A DNA stretch of 6,675 nt from an uncultured Clostridia bacterium (GTDB lineage: Bacteria > Bacillota > Clostridia > Oscillospirales > Ruminococcaceae): the NCBI GenBank assembly GCA_945933905.1, contig CAMEQX010000075.1, positions 1 to 6,675 of the forward strand, read 5' to 3'. A program made the position numbers and the translations under genes. The notes under the pieces were generated by a model, which was not told the origin of the DNA, did not search any database, and saw only the letters and a list, made by a program, of their open reading frames with translations. Each line of letters begins with the position of its first letter. Within the stretch, counting starts at the first letter, position 1. Shown here piece after piece: positions 1-6,175 of the stretch.

Positions 1-2334
1 AGCGGTATTCTGGGGAAGAACGCCATCGGGACTCACGGAACCATATCCTAAAGCTATAATGCTTGTGCAGAGGTCCTCGTTTTTGTTGAGGTCCGCGACA
101 GTTTCTATTCCATCGGAATTTTTCACGAAATATGTAAGAATGCTCTTTGACTTTGCTGCCAGCGAAACATCTACCGCATTAACATTATCTCCGAGATTGA
201 TGTAATCGTCGGATTTCATAAATTTAGTGAATTTTTCTGCTGCTTTTGAAACCATCATAACCGGCATTATAGTTTCGAGTGCGGAATTATAAACCGCAGA
301 CGTTCTGTCGAGGGTGCTTTTTACCGCAGGATTTTTGGTATCGAGCTCAATTTTCTGAAGCGGAACAAACACCTGCTCAATGTCCTTTGCCAAAGACGTC
401 ATAATCTCGTTTTTCTCAATATTGTTTATATACTCGGTATGATTGTTTGGGTCAAGCTTCGGAATGGGCAGCTTTACGAATTCATCGCAGCCCTTTGCAT
501 AGACTTTCTCCAAATCCTCAAATTTCCCAAGAATATAATTATCATACTGTTTTCGAGTTTCCTCGCTCTCGGGGTCAATCTTGTTCTGCTTGGCGTACTT
601 GTCTATCCGGCAAACCTTGAACACGTCAACTAATTCTCTGCCGATTTGCTTGCGAAGGGCTTCTCCTTCGGGAGTATCCGCAATAATGTCATCAAGACTG
701 TTACCACGCGACAATCCGTAGAAAATTGCGATGTTAGTGCGGGACGCCGAACGCCCCATAGTTTTGAGGACTTGGCCAACCTCGGATTTGCTTGTGGTAT
801 AATTGCAGTCTGATAATATTCCTGCGGTAATTGCATCTCTTTTTTGGTCAGGTGTGCCTTCTGACTTGTATATATCACCGAAGAAATCGATGTCCATTTG
901 CAGACCTTTGTCAATAAAATCTTCGACATTTTTCTTTAACTTAGCAGATTCTTCTTCTCTCTTTTCTCTGCTCGGGATTTTGGACTGGTCGAAGTCGTAT
1001 TCGCTCTGTTCGGTCTGTTTGCTCTTTTCGTTGCGCTTGAAGATAAAGTCGAAAATCTGACTGATAATCGTCCACAAGGAACGTCTTTCGGTTTTCATCG
1101 ACAAATCCGTTTTGACGGGGACAGTTACTCCAGGCACATATTTGGAAAACCCATCGTAATTGTATTTCGTGACTTCAAGCTTCGCGCCCTGCATGGCCTT
1201 TGAAGCAATTTCACACTTAAGCTTTGCCTTGTCTTGAAGAGAGGGATTGTTTACAGAGTTCCAATCGAGCCGCTTTCCGTCCACGAGAATACCCATCGCA
1301 GGGTCAATCCCCGCTTTTTTGAGATTTCTCAGCTCATCGGAAGAGTAAAGCGCTTCAACCATATAATCAATGTTCGATTCGCCCCACTCGATTTCCGCGG
1401 GAGAGAGATTGCCATTCTTCTGCTTATCGACAAAAGCCTCGACGGTTGTCTTTACAATCGGGTTTTTGTCAAGGGTGAGGGTGAGTTCTTTGGGACGGGG
1501 CGTGATATCCATATCCGCGTATTTTCTGAGCGTGGAGAAGCTGTTTATCGAATTTCTGACGATGCTTTTTGATTGGTCATTCAATGGCGCAAACTGATTT
1601 TTCAGCATCTCAAAATCAGCTTTTTCGCGTTCGTTATTAGGAGCGAACTCCTTGCCTTTTTCGCTGTTGATTGCGCCGAAAAGATTTTTTGCACAATCGT
1701 TGATTTCCTCAAGAACATCCTTCATCGCCTGGCTTTCGGCAAGGACTTTGCCGTCTTTGTCCCTGCAGATTTCTCTGTCCAAAAACGAGCCGATAATCGT
1801 ATGAAGAATAGCGTGCTGAGTGTTTGCAGGAACATCTTTAAACTTGAGTTTGTCGCCGGCGTCTGTTCCCTGAAGCGCTTCGGTGTTTACGAAATTGGCT
1901 TTGTTTGCAGTTTTGACGCTCTCGTCAAATTCCCGTATAGCTTTGTACGAAACCTCATTTTTCGGGTCATTTATGATTTCGTCGCGGAAAGAATTGATAA
2001 GTTCGAGCGTATTGTAGCGAAGAATTTGCTCATACCTTGGGAACGCAACGTGTCTTGCGGCAATAGCCATAATTCTGCTTGTCGCACCTGTTTCGTTTTC
2101 AATATATCTGTCGAGCTTATTCATCATCTTGATTGCTTCGAGATGGGCGTCGGGTGTTCCGAGAAGCAACTTATCGGCTGCATCCGTAACTCTTAAAGAG
2201 TCGGCGTCGCCGCCTTTTTCAAAGCGTTGTTGAATATGCGCATTCCATTGTTCTTCGGTCCAATTTTCTCTGGTGCCAAATGCGCGTGTAATAGCCTCTC
2301 TGATGAAATCTTCACCGGTTTTAATCTTAGCCAT
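1..2334 (-). CDS. Large hypothetical protein, C-terminus beyond window
   Basis: I do not recognise this protein. The minus strand is open from an ATG at 2334 to the left edge, giving 778 codons without a stop, so the true length is greater. The start is supported by CGGAGG ending five bases before the ATG (complement of 2340-2345). The product is rich in Lys, Glu, Asp and Asn, low in Cys, and has no signal peptide or clear membrane segment, so it is probably cytoplasmic. It looks mainly alpha-helical. The N-terminus (about 1-110) carries a Trp-containing stretch (NWTEEQWNAH, 24-33). Residues 417-433 are a basic/aromatic patch (RRSLWTIISQIFDFIFKR) that could be an amphipathic or membrane-touching helix, followed by a charged, probably disordered linker to about 470. 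This suggests at least two globular parts. No nuclease, ATPase, protease or phage structural motif was seen. It is divergent from the phosphatase gene, so co-regulation is possible but unproven. The coding call is strong; the function is unknown. Confidence 0.9.
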   Translation of the reverse strand, partial: MAKIKTGEDFIREAITRAFGTRENWTEEQWNAHIQQRFEKGGDADSLRVTDAADKLLLGTPDAHLEAIKMMNKLDRYIENETGATSRIMAIAARHVAFPRYEQILRYNTLELINSFRDEIINDPKNEVSYKAIREFDESVKTANKANFVNTEALQGTDAGDKLKFKDVPANTQHAILHTIIGSFLDREICRDKDGKVLAESQAMKDVLEEINDCAKNLFGAINSEKGKEFAPNNEREKADFEMLKNQFAPLNDQSKSIVRNSINSFSTLRKYADMDITPRPKELTLTLDKNPIVKTTVEAFVDKQKNGNLSPAEIEWGESNIDYMVEALYSSDELRNLKKAGIDPAMGILVDGKRLDWNSVNNPSLQDKAKLKCEIASKAMQGAKLEVTKYNYDGFSKYVPGVTVPVKTDLSMKTERRSLWTIISQIFDFIFKRNEKSKQTEQSEYDFDQSKIPSREKREEESAKLKKNVEDFIDKGLQMDIDFFGDIYKSEGTPDQKRDAITAGILSDCNYTTSKSEVGQVLKTMGRSASRTNIAIFYGLSRGNSLDDIIADTPEGEALRKQIGRELVDVFKVCRIDKYAKQNKIDPESEETRKQYDNYILGKFEDLEKVYAKGCDEFVKLPIPKLDPNNHTEYINNIEKNEIMTSLAKDIEQVFVPLQKIELDTKNPAVKSTLDRTSAVYNSALETIMPVMMVSKAAEKFTKFMKSDDYINLGDNVNAVDVSLAAKSKSILTYFVKNSDGIETVADLNKNEDLCTSIIALGYGSVSPDGVLPQNTA

Positions 2335-2370
2335 AAGAACCTCCGTTCAGAAATGTTTATCATTTATCTG

Positions 2371-2401
2371 TTTATACTGAAATAAATCCAAAACGTAACA
2401 A
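2371..2401 (-). promoter_or_regulatory. Weak candidate promoter for the large hypothetical gene
   Basis: On the minus strand TTGTTA (2396-2401) is followed by a 19-base spacer and TATAAA (2371-2376), about 36 bases before the ATG at 2334. The spacing is longer than the preferred 17 and neither box is perfect. The surrounding spacer is very AT-rich, so chance matches are likely. Confidence 0.35.
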
Positions 2402-2445
2402 AAAATGAGATAAAAAACGAATATAAATCAAATATTATAAGGTAC

Positions 2446-2474
2446 TGTACAAACCGAGAAAAATATGCTATAAT
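2446..2474 (+). promoter_or_regulatory. Extended -10 promoter of the phosphatase gene
   Basis: TGTACA (2446-2451, four of six matches to TTGACA), a 17-base spacer and a perfect TATAAT (2469-2474) preceded by TGC, which makes an extended -10. Transcription should start near 2481, about 23 bases before the ATG. A short palindrome GTAC-T-GTAC (2442-2450) overlaps the -35. Confidence 0.75.
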
Positions 2475-2503
2475 TAGAAAAAGCTTTTGAAAGGAACACA
2501 CCG

Positions 2504-2989
2504 ATGTACAAAATACTTTTCGTCTGCCACGGCAATATCTGCCGGTCGCCGATGGCAGAGTTCATCTTCAACGACCTTGTGAAAAAGCGCGGGATTGACG
2601 GCATAATCTCGGAGTCCGCCGCAACCTCAACCGAGGAAATCGGAAACGGCGTGCATTACGGGACAGCGGCGATTTTGCGCAGACTTGGTATTGACTGCTC
2701 GAAAAAGCGCGCTCGGCAGATTACTCGGGCGGATTTTGAGAAATTCGACCTGATTATCGGAATGGACAGCGAAAATATCCGCAATTTACTTAGACTTTCG
2801 GCAAATCGATTTGACGATAAAATCCACAGCCTGCTTGATTTTACGGACAATCCGCGCAATATCTCAGACCCGTGGTACACCGGCGATTTCGAGCAAACCT
2901 ACCGCGATATCTCCGAGGGCTGCGAGGGACTTCTTGCGGCACTTTCGGGAAAGCCCACCTTCACGTTCAAAAAAACTTTCGATAAATGA
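2504..2989 (+). CDS. Low-molecular-weight protein tyrosine phosphatase
   Basis: A cytoplasmic phosphatase of the low-molecular-weight class I fold, which hydrolyses phosphotyrosine through a cysteinyl-phosphate intermediate. The signature loop CHGNICRSP is at residues 8-16: Cys8 is the nucleophile, Arg14 binds phosphate and Ser15 follows as usual. The general acid is Asp122 in the DPW loop (SDPWYTGDF, 121-129). At 161 residues it matches the family length and appears complete. Cys13, five residues after the nucleophile, is where family members can form a protective disulfide with the catalytic Cys. The ATG at 2504 is preceded by AAGGA (2491-2495) with 8 bases of spacing and by its own promoter. 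No tyrosine kinase or polysaccharide gene lies beside it here, so its substrate is not indicated. The next gene follows on the same strand after 84 bases with a separate promoter, and no terminator lies between them, so read-through is possible. A related arsenate reductase is a less likely reading because the DPW acid loop is intact. Confidence 0.95.
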   Translation: MYKILFVCHGNICRSPMAEFIFNDLVKKRGIDGIISESAATSTEEIGNGVHYGTAAILRRLGIDCSKKRARQITRADFEKFDLIIGMDSENIRNLLRLSANRFDDKIHSLLDFTDNPRNISDPWYTGDFEQTYRDISEGCEGLLAALSGKPTFTFKKTFDK

Positions 2990-2998
2990 AAATTCTTG

Positions 2999-3027
2999 TT
3001 GATTTTTTGGAAAAAATATGTTATACT
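2999..3027 (+). promoter_or_regulatory. Extended -10 promoter of the response regulator gene
   Basis: TTGATT (2999-3004), a 17-base spacer and TATACT (3022-3027) preceded by TGT, an extended -10. It lies wholly between the phosphatase stop and the next start, with transcription expected near 3034. It resembles the phosphatase promoter in relying on an extended -10 with a weak -35. Confidence 0.7.
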
Positions 3028-3073
3028 TTAAAAAACAACTTCAGGATATAGACAAAGAAAGGTTTTGACGGCT

Positions 3074-4456
3074 ATGAAAACGATACTTGTTGTTGACGAT
3101 AATAAAGTCAGCCTATCAAACGCAAAAACGGTTCTGGGCGACAATTACCGTGTGATTACCGTTTTGCACGGCTCTCAGGCGCTCACCTTCCTTGACAACA
3201 ACCCCTGCGACCTTATCTTGCTGGATATAAAGATGCCCGAGATGGACGGTTTTGAGGGTTTTGCAAAAATTCGCGAAAAGGAAAAATGTGCCGATATTCC
3301 CATAATTTTCCTTACATCAGACAACGACGCCGATACCGAAACAAAGTGCTTTGAAACGGGAGCGGTTGACTTTATCGCAAAGCCGTTTGTGCCGAGCGTA
3401 ATCCTCTCTCGCGTTGCCAGAACGCTTGAGCTTGAACAGCTCCGAAAGAGTCTCGCAAACCGTCTTGACGAGAAAACGCAGGAGGTTTCCGATATCAAAG
3501 CAAAGTCGCGTCAGGACGCGCTCACGGGGCTTTGGAACCGCGCTCATACCGAAGAAAACGCAAATCGTCTTCTCGCGGAGGGCGTTCCCGGAACTCTTTT
3601 TATGATTGATATGGACAACTTTAAGGCGATAAACGACAACTACGGTCATATCGCCGGCGACCAAACGCTGAAAATGTTTGCACAAACGCTTGAAAAATAC
3701 GCCGAGGAGGGCGATATTCTCTGCCGAATAGGCGGCGATGAATTTGTGGTTTTTGCGCCAAATCTCACCTCGCGAAGCGAAATCAGCAACCGCGCGTCCG
3801 ATATCATTTCGGATTTGTGCTATAAACTGGAACAATGTAAGTTCGAGACCAACTCCTCCGTTTCAATCGGAATTTCCCAAGCGCCAAGCGACGCGGCTGA
3901 TTTCACGAAGCTCTATAACTGCGCGGATAAAGCGCTTTATCACGTTAAACAAAACGGCAAAAACTCCTTCCACTTCTTCAGCGACCAGAATGAAAGCGAA
4001 AGAAGCCGCTCGTCAAGCAAGGTTGACTTAAATCATCTCGGTGAACTTTTCAGCCGCGCGGACAGCGGAAACGGCGCGTTTTTGCTCGATTTCGACAATT
4101 TCCACAACGTTTACAACTTCATCAGAAGATTTGTCGAGCGAAGCGGACGAGATGTGCAGACGGTTTTGTTCACGCTTTCAAATAAAGAAGGCGCAGCCGA
4201 GCCGGATACCGAGGAAATCGAAACCGCTCTCGAGATGCTCGACAAGGCGATTTACACGTCGCTCAGAAGAATTGACGTTTCCACGCGATATTCCAGCAGG
4301 CAGATTATCGTTCTGCTGATGGACGCAAACGAGGAAAACGGCGATGTTGTGGCACGGAGAATTATCTCGTGCTTCAAGAATTTGTATCTCAATGAGAACA
4401 TCACGGTTGAATACGACATAACAAAAATGGAAGGTAAAATAATTGCTCACAAGTAA
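3074..4456 (+). CDS. Response regulator diguanylate cyclase with extra degenerate GGDEF-like domain
   Basis: A 460-residue two-component output protein predicted to make cyclic di-GMP from two GTP when phosphorylated. The receiver domain (about 1-118) has acidic pocket Asp8-Asp9, phospho-acceptor Asp51 (LLDIKMPEMDG), Thr81 and Lys103-Pro104. A coiled-coil-like linker (about 118-147) leads to a GGDEF domain (about 148-303) with DALTGLWNR, metal Asp179, guanine-binding Asn187 and Asp196, and an intact GGDEF at 220-224. All key catalytic residues are present. The usual inhibitory RxxD is EEGD (211-214), so classical product inhibition is probably lost. Residues about 325-460 resemble a second GGDEF domain whose signature is SSRQI (407-411), hence inactive, but with RRID (398-401) at the inhibitory-site position. 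ATG 3074 is preferred because AAAGG (3058-3062) is 11 bases upstream; a TTG at 3065 is only 2 bases from it. The partner histidine kinase is not in the window. The gene ends just before a strong terminator. Confidence 0.93.
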   Translation: MKTILVVDDNKVSLSNAKTVLGDNYRVITVLHGSQALTFLDNNPCDLILLDIKMPEMDGFEGFAKIREKEKCADIPIIFLTSDNDADTETKCFETGAVDFIAKPFVPSVILSRVARTLELEQLRKSLANRLDEKTQEVSDIKAKSRQDALTGLWNRAHTEENANRLLAEGVPGTLFMIDMDNFKAINDNYGHIAGDQTLKMFAQTLEKYAEEGDILCRIGGDEFVVFAPNLTSRSEISNRASDIISDLCYKLEQCKFETNSSVSIGISQAPSDAADFTKLYNCADKALYHVKQNGKNSFHFFSDQNESERSRSSSKVDLNHLGELFSRADSGNGAFLLDFDNFHNVYNFIRRFVERSGRDVQTVLFTLSNKEGAAEPDTEEIETALEMLDKAIYTSLRRIDVSTRYSSRQIIVLLMDANEENGDVVARRIISCFKNLYLNENITVEYDITKMEGKIIAHK

Positions 4457-4470
4457 ACTCAATAAAAACT

Positions 4471-4503
4471 GCGGTTGACAGCTCGCCTGCCAACCGCTTT
4501 TTT
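4471..4503 (+). terminator. Rho-independent terminator, probably bidirectional
   Basis: GCGGTTG (4471-4477) pairs perfectly with CAACCGC (4491-4497). An inner CAG/CTG extends the stem across one A-C mismatch, leaving a CTCGC loop, and six T follow (4498-4503). On the other strand the same hairpin is followed by AG and five T (complement of 4464-4470). It sits between convergent genes, so it can end both the cyclase transcript and the hydrolase transcript. Confidence 0.9.
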
Positions 4504-4542
4504 CAACAATTTTTCGGCTGTAAACCGATTGAATATTTGACG

Positions 4543-4656
4543 CTATAAATCAATCTCAATTTTGTACTCATCATCAATCAGCACATAGTTTTGCTCGTGC
4601 TGTTGAGCAAGCGCCGTTTTTCCCGTGTGAGACGCGCCCGATATCAGAATAATCAT
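4543..4656 (-). pseudogene. 37-residue remnant of a P-loop ATPase/kinase
   Basis: A small ORF of 37 codons, ATG at 4656 and TAG at 4543-4545. It begins MIILISGASHTGKT, a beta strand followed by a complete Walker A loop (GASHTGKT, residues 7-14) that binds nucleotide phosphates in kinase-like ATPases. Only about 23 residues follow, ending LIDDEYKIEIDL, so there is no Walker B, lid or substrate-binding region and it cannot be a working enzyme of the usual 150-200 residue kind. The tail reads like the C-terminal strand of such a protein, so the likeliest history is an in-frame deletion of the middle that left both ends. GAAAGG six bases before the ATG is a good ribosome binding site. The start is 10 bases after the hydrolase stop, so it sits in the same operon and may still be translated. 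A functional small peptide is the alternative. Confidence 0.6.
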
Positions 4657-4666
4657 CTTCTGCCTT

Positions 4667-5392
4667 TCATTCAGCCATTTTCTCAATCAGCCCGTTCAAC
4701 CGCTCCGCGAACAGCGGCGGGATATTATGCGCGGCTTTTTCCCAAATCTCGTACTTGCAAAGCGGATTTTTCTCGGACATCGCCCGAACACTCCCCGTAA
4801 CCTCCGCCTGTTCCTTTGCACCCGCAAGCGCATACACGGGAATTTTCACATTCTCAAAGCCCTTCACCGAGTCGAGCGTTATCCCGTTATCGACGGCGTT
4901 TCGCATGGTTTCAGCCGTCACCTTTTGCATCTGCTCGACAAACTCCTTTTGCTGCGGCTTTGAAAGCCCGTTCATCTTTCCAACCAAGCCGCAAAGCCAC
5001 TTTTTCTTGAACATCTTGAACTGCTTTTCGTTTTGCGCCAAAACCTCCGCGAGCATTTTCTCGTTTTTGTCAAGCCACGGACTTATGATAATTGCGCCGC
5101 AAAACTGCTCTTGGTGCTCGGAAACCAGCTTGAACGCAATCTGCGCGCCCAGCGAAAATCCCACCAGCAAAACCTTTTTTCCAAGCGAACCGATGAATTT
5201 GGCAAGCTCCGCGACCTGTTTTTCGGTATCAAAAGTTTTGTCGGTTTCCCTTCCGTAGCCCATAAGATGCGGAATAATCAAGTGATACTTTTCACCCAAA
5301 ACATACTGCTTTGAAAACGAGTGAACAAAATTTCCTCCGTGCAGCATAACAACAATCTTTTCGTTCTCTCGACCATATTCTTCGGTGTACAT
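4667..5392 (-). CDS. Alpha/beta hydrolase
   Basis: A 241-residue single-domain alpha/beta hydrolase, probably a cytoplasmic esterase-like enzyme; the substrate cannot be told from sequence. The nucleophile elbow is GFSLG (78-82) with Ser80. The oxyanion region is HGG (18-20) after strand VVML. The catalytic His is His222 in KAAHNIPP. The acid residue after the late strand VYALAG is unclear: Glu194 (GAKEQ) stands where Asp is common. A helical cap, rich in Lys, Gln and Met, lies at about 107-175. There is no signal peptide. ATG 5392 is chosen because GAGGAGG (complement of 5398-5404) lies five bases before it; an in-frame TTG seven codons earlier lies upstream of that site. It has a consensus promoter overlapped by a TetR-type operator, is divergent from tetR, and is followed by the P-loop remnant. 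I infer it is a target of the adjacent TetR regulator. The fold call is firm, the specificity unknown. Confidence 0.92.
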   Translation of the reverse strand: MYTEEYGRENEKIVVMLHGGNFVHSFSKQYVLGEKYHLIIPHLMGYGRETDKTFDTEKQVAELAKFIGSLGKKVLLVGFSLGAQIAFKLVSEHQEQFCGAIIISPWLDKNEKMLAEVLAQNEKQFKMFKKKWLCGLVGKMNGLSKPQQKEFVEQMQKVTAETMRNAVDNGITLDSVKGFENVKIPVYALAGAKEQAEVTGSVRAMSEKNPLCKYEIWEKAAHNIPPLFAERLNGLIEKMAE

Positions 5393-5415
5393 TTTTTCCT
5401 CCTCAAAGCGCAAAT

Positions 5416-5431
5416 GCTAACGAACGTTTTC
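5416..5431. promoter_or_regulatory. TetR-type operator, hydrolase side
   Basis: GCTAACG-AA-CGTTTTC. The left half GCTAACG is the perfect half-site and the right half differs at two positions (TT for AG). It lies just downstream of the hydrolase -10 and covers the expected start near 5429, a position where a bound repressor would block transcription. The same core appears at 5537-5552 before tetR, 121 bases away centre to centre. Confidence 0.8.
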
Positions 5432-5435
5432 TTTA

Positions 5436-5464
5436 ATTATAGCACAACTTCACCCTTTTGTCAA
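5436..5464 (-). promoter_or_regulatory. Consensus promoter of the hydrolase operon
   Basis: On the minus strand TTGACA (5459-5464), a 17-base spacer and TATAAT (5436-5441), both boxes perfect, with TGC before the -10 as an extended element. Such a strong promoter makes sense if it is normally held off by a repressor at 5416-5431. Confidence 0.9.
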
Positions 5465-5468
5465 TCGG

Positions 5469-5497
5469 AATTCCCGCGTTTTTGCGGAATTTTTTTT
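5469..5497 (+). terminator. Terminator-like hairpin between divergent promoters
   Basis: AATTCC-C-GC (5469-5477) pairs with GCGGAATT (5484-5491) with one bulged C and a GTTTTT loop. A run of eight T (5490-5497) completes a Rho-independent terminator shape on the plus strand. No plus-strand gene ends here; the left neighbour is on the minus strand. It could stop antisense transcription reaching tetR, or be a leftover of a lost gene. Confidence 0.5.
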
Positions 5498-5504
5498 GCG
5501 GTAC

Positions 5505-5533
5505 TTGACAACGCGGGTTAAATCGGCTATAAT
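5505..5533 (+). promoter_or_regulatory. Consensus promoter of the tetR-flavodoxin operon
   Basis: TTGACA (5505-5510), a 17-base spacer and TATAAT (5528-5533), both perfect. The expected start near 5540 lies inside the operator at 5537-5552, indicating self-repression. Confidence 0.9.
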
Positions 5534-5536
5534 TAG

Positions 5537-5552
5537 ATTAACGAACGTTAGC
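5537..5552. promoter_or_regulatory. TetR-type operator, tetR side
   Basis: ATTAACG-AA-CGTTAGC. Here the right half CGTTAGC is perfect and the left half departs at its two outer bases. Compared with the site at 5416-5431, the perfect half lies on the opposite side, so in both sites it is the outer half relative to the intergenic space, that is, the one nearer the gene controlled. The idealised operator would be GCTAACG-NN-CGTTAGC. Confidence 0.8.
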
Positions 5553-5570
5553 AAAACAAGGAGTAATAAA

Positions 5571-6164
5571 ATGGGAAAAATTCCAACAAAAGACAGAATT
5601 TTGGAGTCCGCGCTCACGTTGTTTTCCGAAAAGGGCTATGACGGCGTGGGAGTTGACCTTATCGCAGAAAACGCGGGAATAAAGGGACCGTCGCTCTACA
5701 AGCATTTCAAGGGAAAAGAGGATATTCTCAAAGCGCTGATATCAAAGTCTGACTTCTATTATCAGCAGAATTTCGGCTCCGAGAACAATCCCGGAAAAAC
5801 GCCCGCTTCGATGGACGAGATGATTGAGCAGTCGCTGAAGCGAATTGAATTCACGCTCCACGACCCAACTATAAAAAAAGTAAGAAAAATGCTGACAATG
5901 GAGCAGTTCCGAAACCAAAGTATCGGCTTGCTCACCACAAAATACAACATCGACTTAGTTCAGAGCATCTATCGGAATGTTTTTCGGCAGATGATTGAAA
6001 ACGGCACAATGCGCGCAGGAAATCCCGAAATGCTCGCGATGGAGTTTGCGCTGCCCGTGACTATTCTTATTCAGCAGATTGACCGCGAGCCCGAGCACGA
6101 GCGCGAGATTATGGATAAAATTGAACAATATTTTCGGTATTTTGCCGATGAAAACAAAGTTTGA
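5571..6164 (+). CDS. TetR/AcrR-family transcriptional regulator
   Basis: A 197-residue one-component repressor. The N-terminal DNA-binding domain (about 6-55) has the family pattern: helix DRILESALTLFSEKGYDG, then helix-turn-helix VDLIAENAGIKGPSLYKHF (28-46) with the typical LYKHFKGKEDIL continuation (42-53). The rest (about 60-197) is the variable helical ligand-binding and dimerisation domain, which gives no clear ligand. The length is typical and the protein appears complete. ATG 5571 follows AAGGAG (5558-5563) with 7 bases of spacing; longer in-frame starts near 5496 would lie upstream of the promoter. The operator over its own transcription start and the sister operator over the divergent hydrolase start indicate that it represses both units and itself. 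The flavodoxin gene follows in the same operon. The ligand is unknown; a lipophilic or reactive small molecule handled by the hydrolase or flavoprotein is a reasonable guess. Confidence 0.95.
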   Translation: MGKIPTKDRILESALTLFSEKGYDGVGVDLIAENAGIKGPSLYKHFKGKEDILKALISKSDFYYQQNFGSENNPGKTPASMDEMIEQSLKRIEFTLHDPTIKKVRKMLTMEQFRNQSIGLLTTKYNIDLVQSIYRNVFRQMIENGTMRAGNPEMLAMEFALPVTILIQQIDREPEHEREIMDKIEQYFRYFADENKV

Positions 6165-6175
6165 GGAGAAAACGA

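Noticed and set aside
1234..2196. Plus-strand open frames of 112 and 207 codons, rich in Phe, Val and Cys.
   Set aside because: They lie antisense to the long minus-strand gene, lack ribosome sites and have the skewed composition of a reverse-frame shadow.
2442..2450. GTAC-T-GTAC palindrome over the phosphatase -35 as an operator.
   Set aside because: Four-base arms in an AT-rich spacer are too short to be significant, there is no second copy, and it does not match the LexA pattern I know.
3065..3073. TTG start three codons upstream for the cyclase.
   Set aside because: It lies only two bases from the AAAGG site; the ATG at 3074 begins exactly at the receiver strand MKTILVVDD.
3317..3835. 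Minus-strand open frame of 172 codons inside the cyclase gene.
   Set aside because: It covers the receiver and GGDEF coding region, whose plus-strand motifs are unmistakable; it has no ribosome site or motif.
4755..5258. Plus-strand open frame of 167 codons, Ser/Phe-rich.
   Set aside because: It is the antisense shadow of the alpha/beta hydrolase, which has catalytic motifs and a strong ribosome site.
5496..5570. Longer N-terminus for the TetR protein, starting near 5496.
   Set aside because: That start is upstream of the -35 box, has no ribosome site, and the added 25 residues are outside the family pattern; ATG 5571 has AAGGAG.
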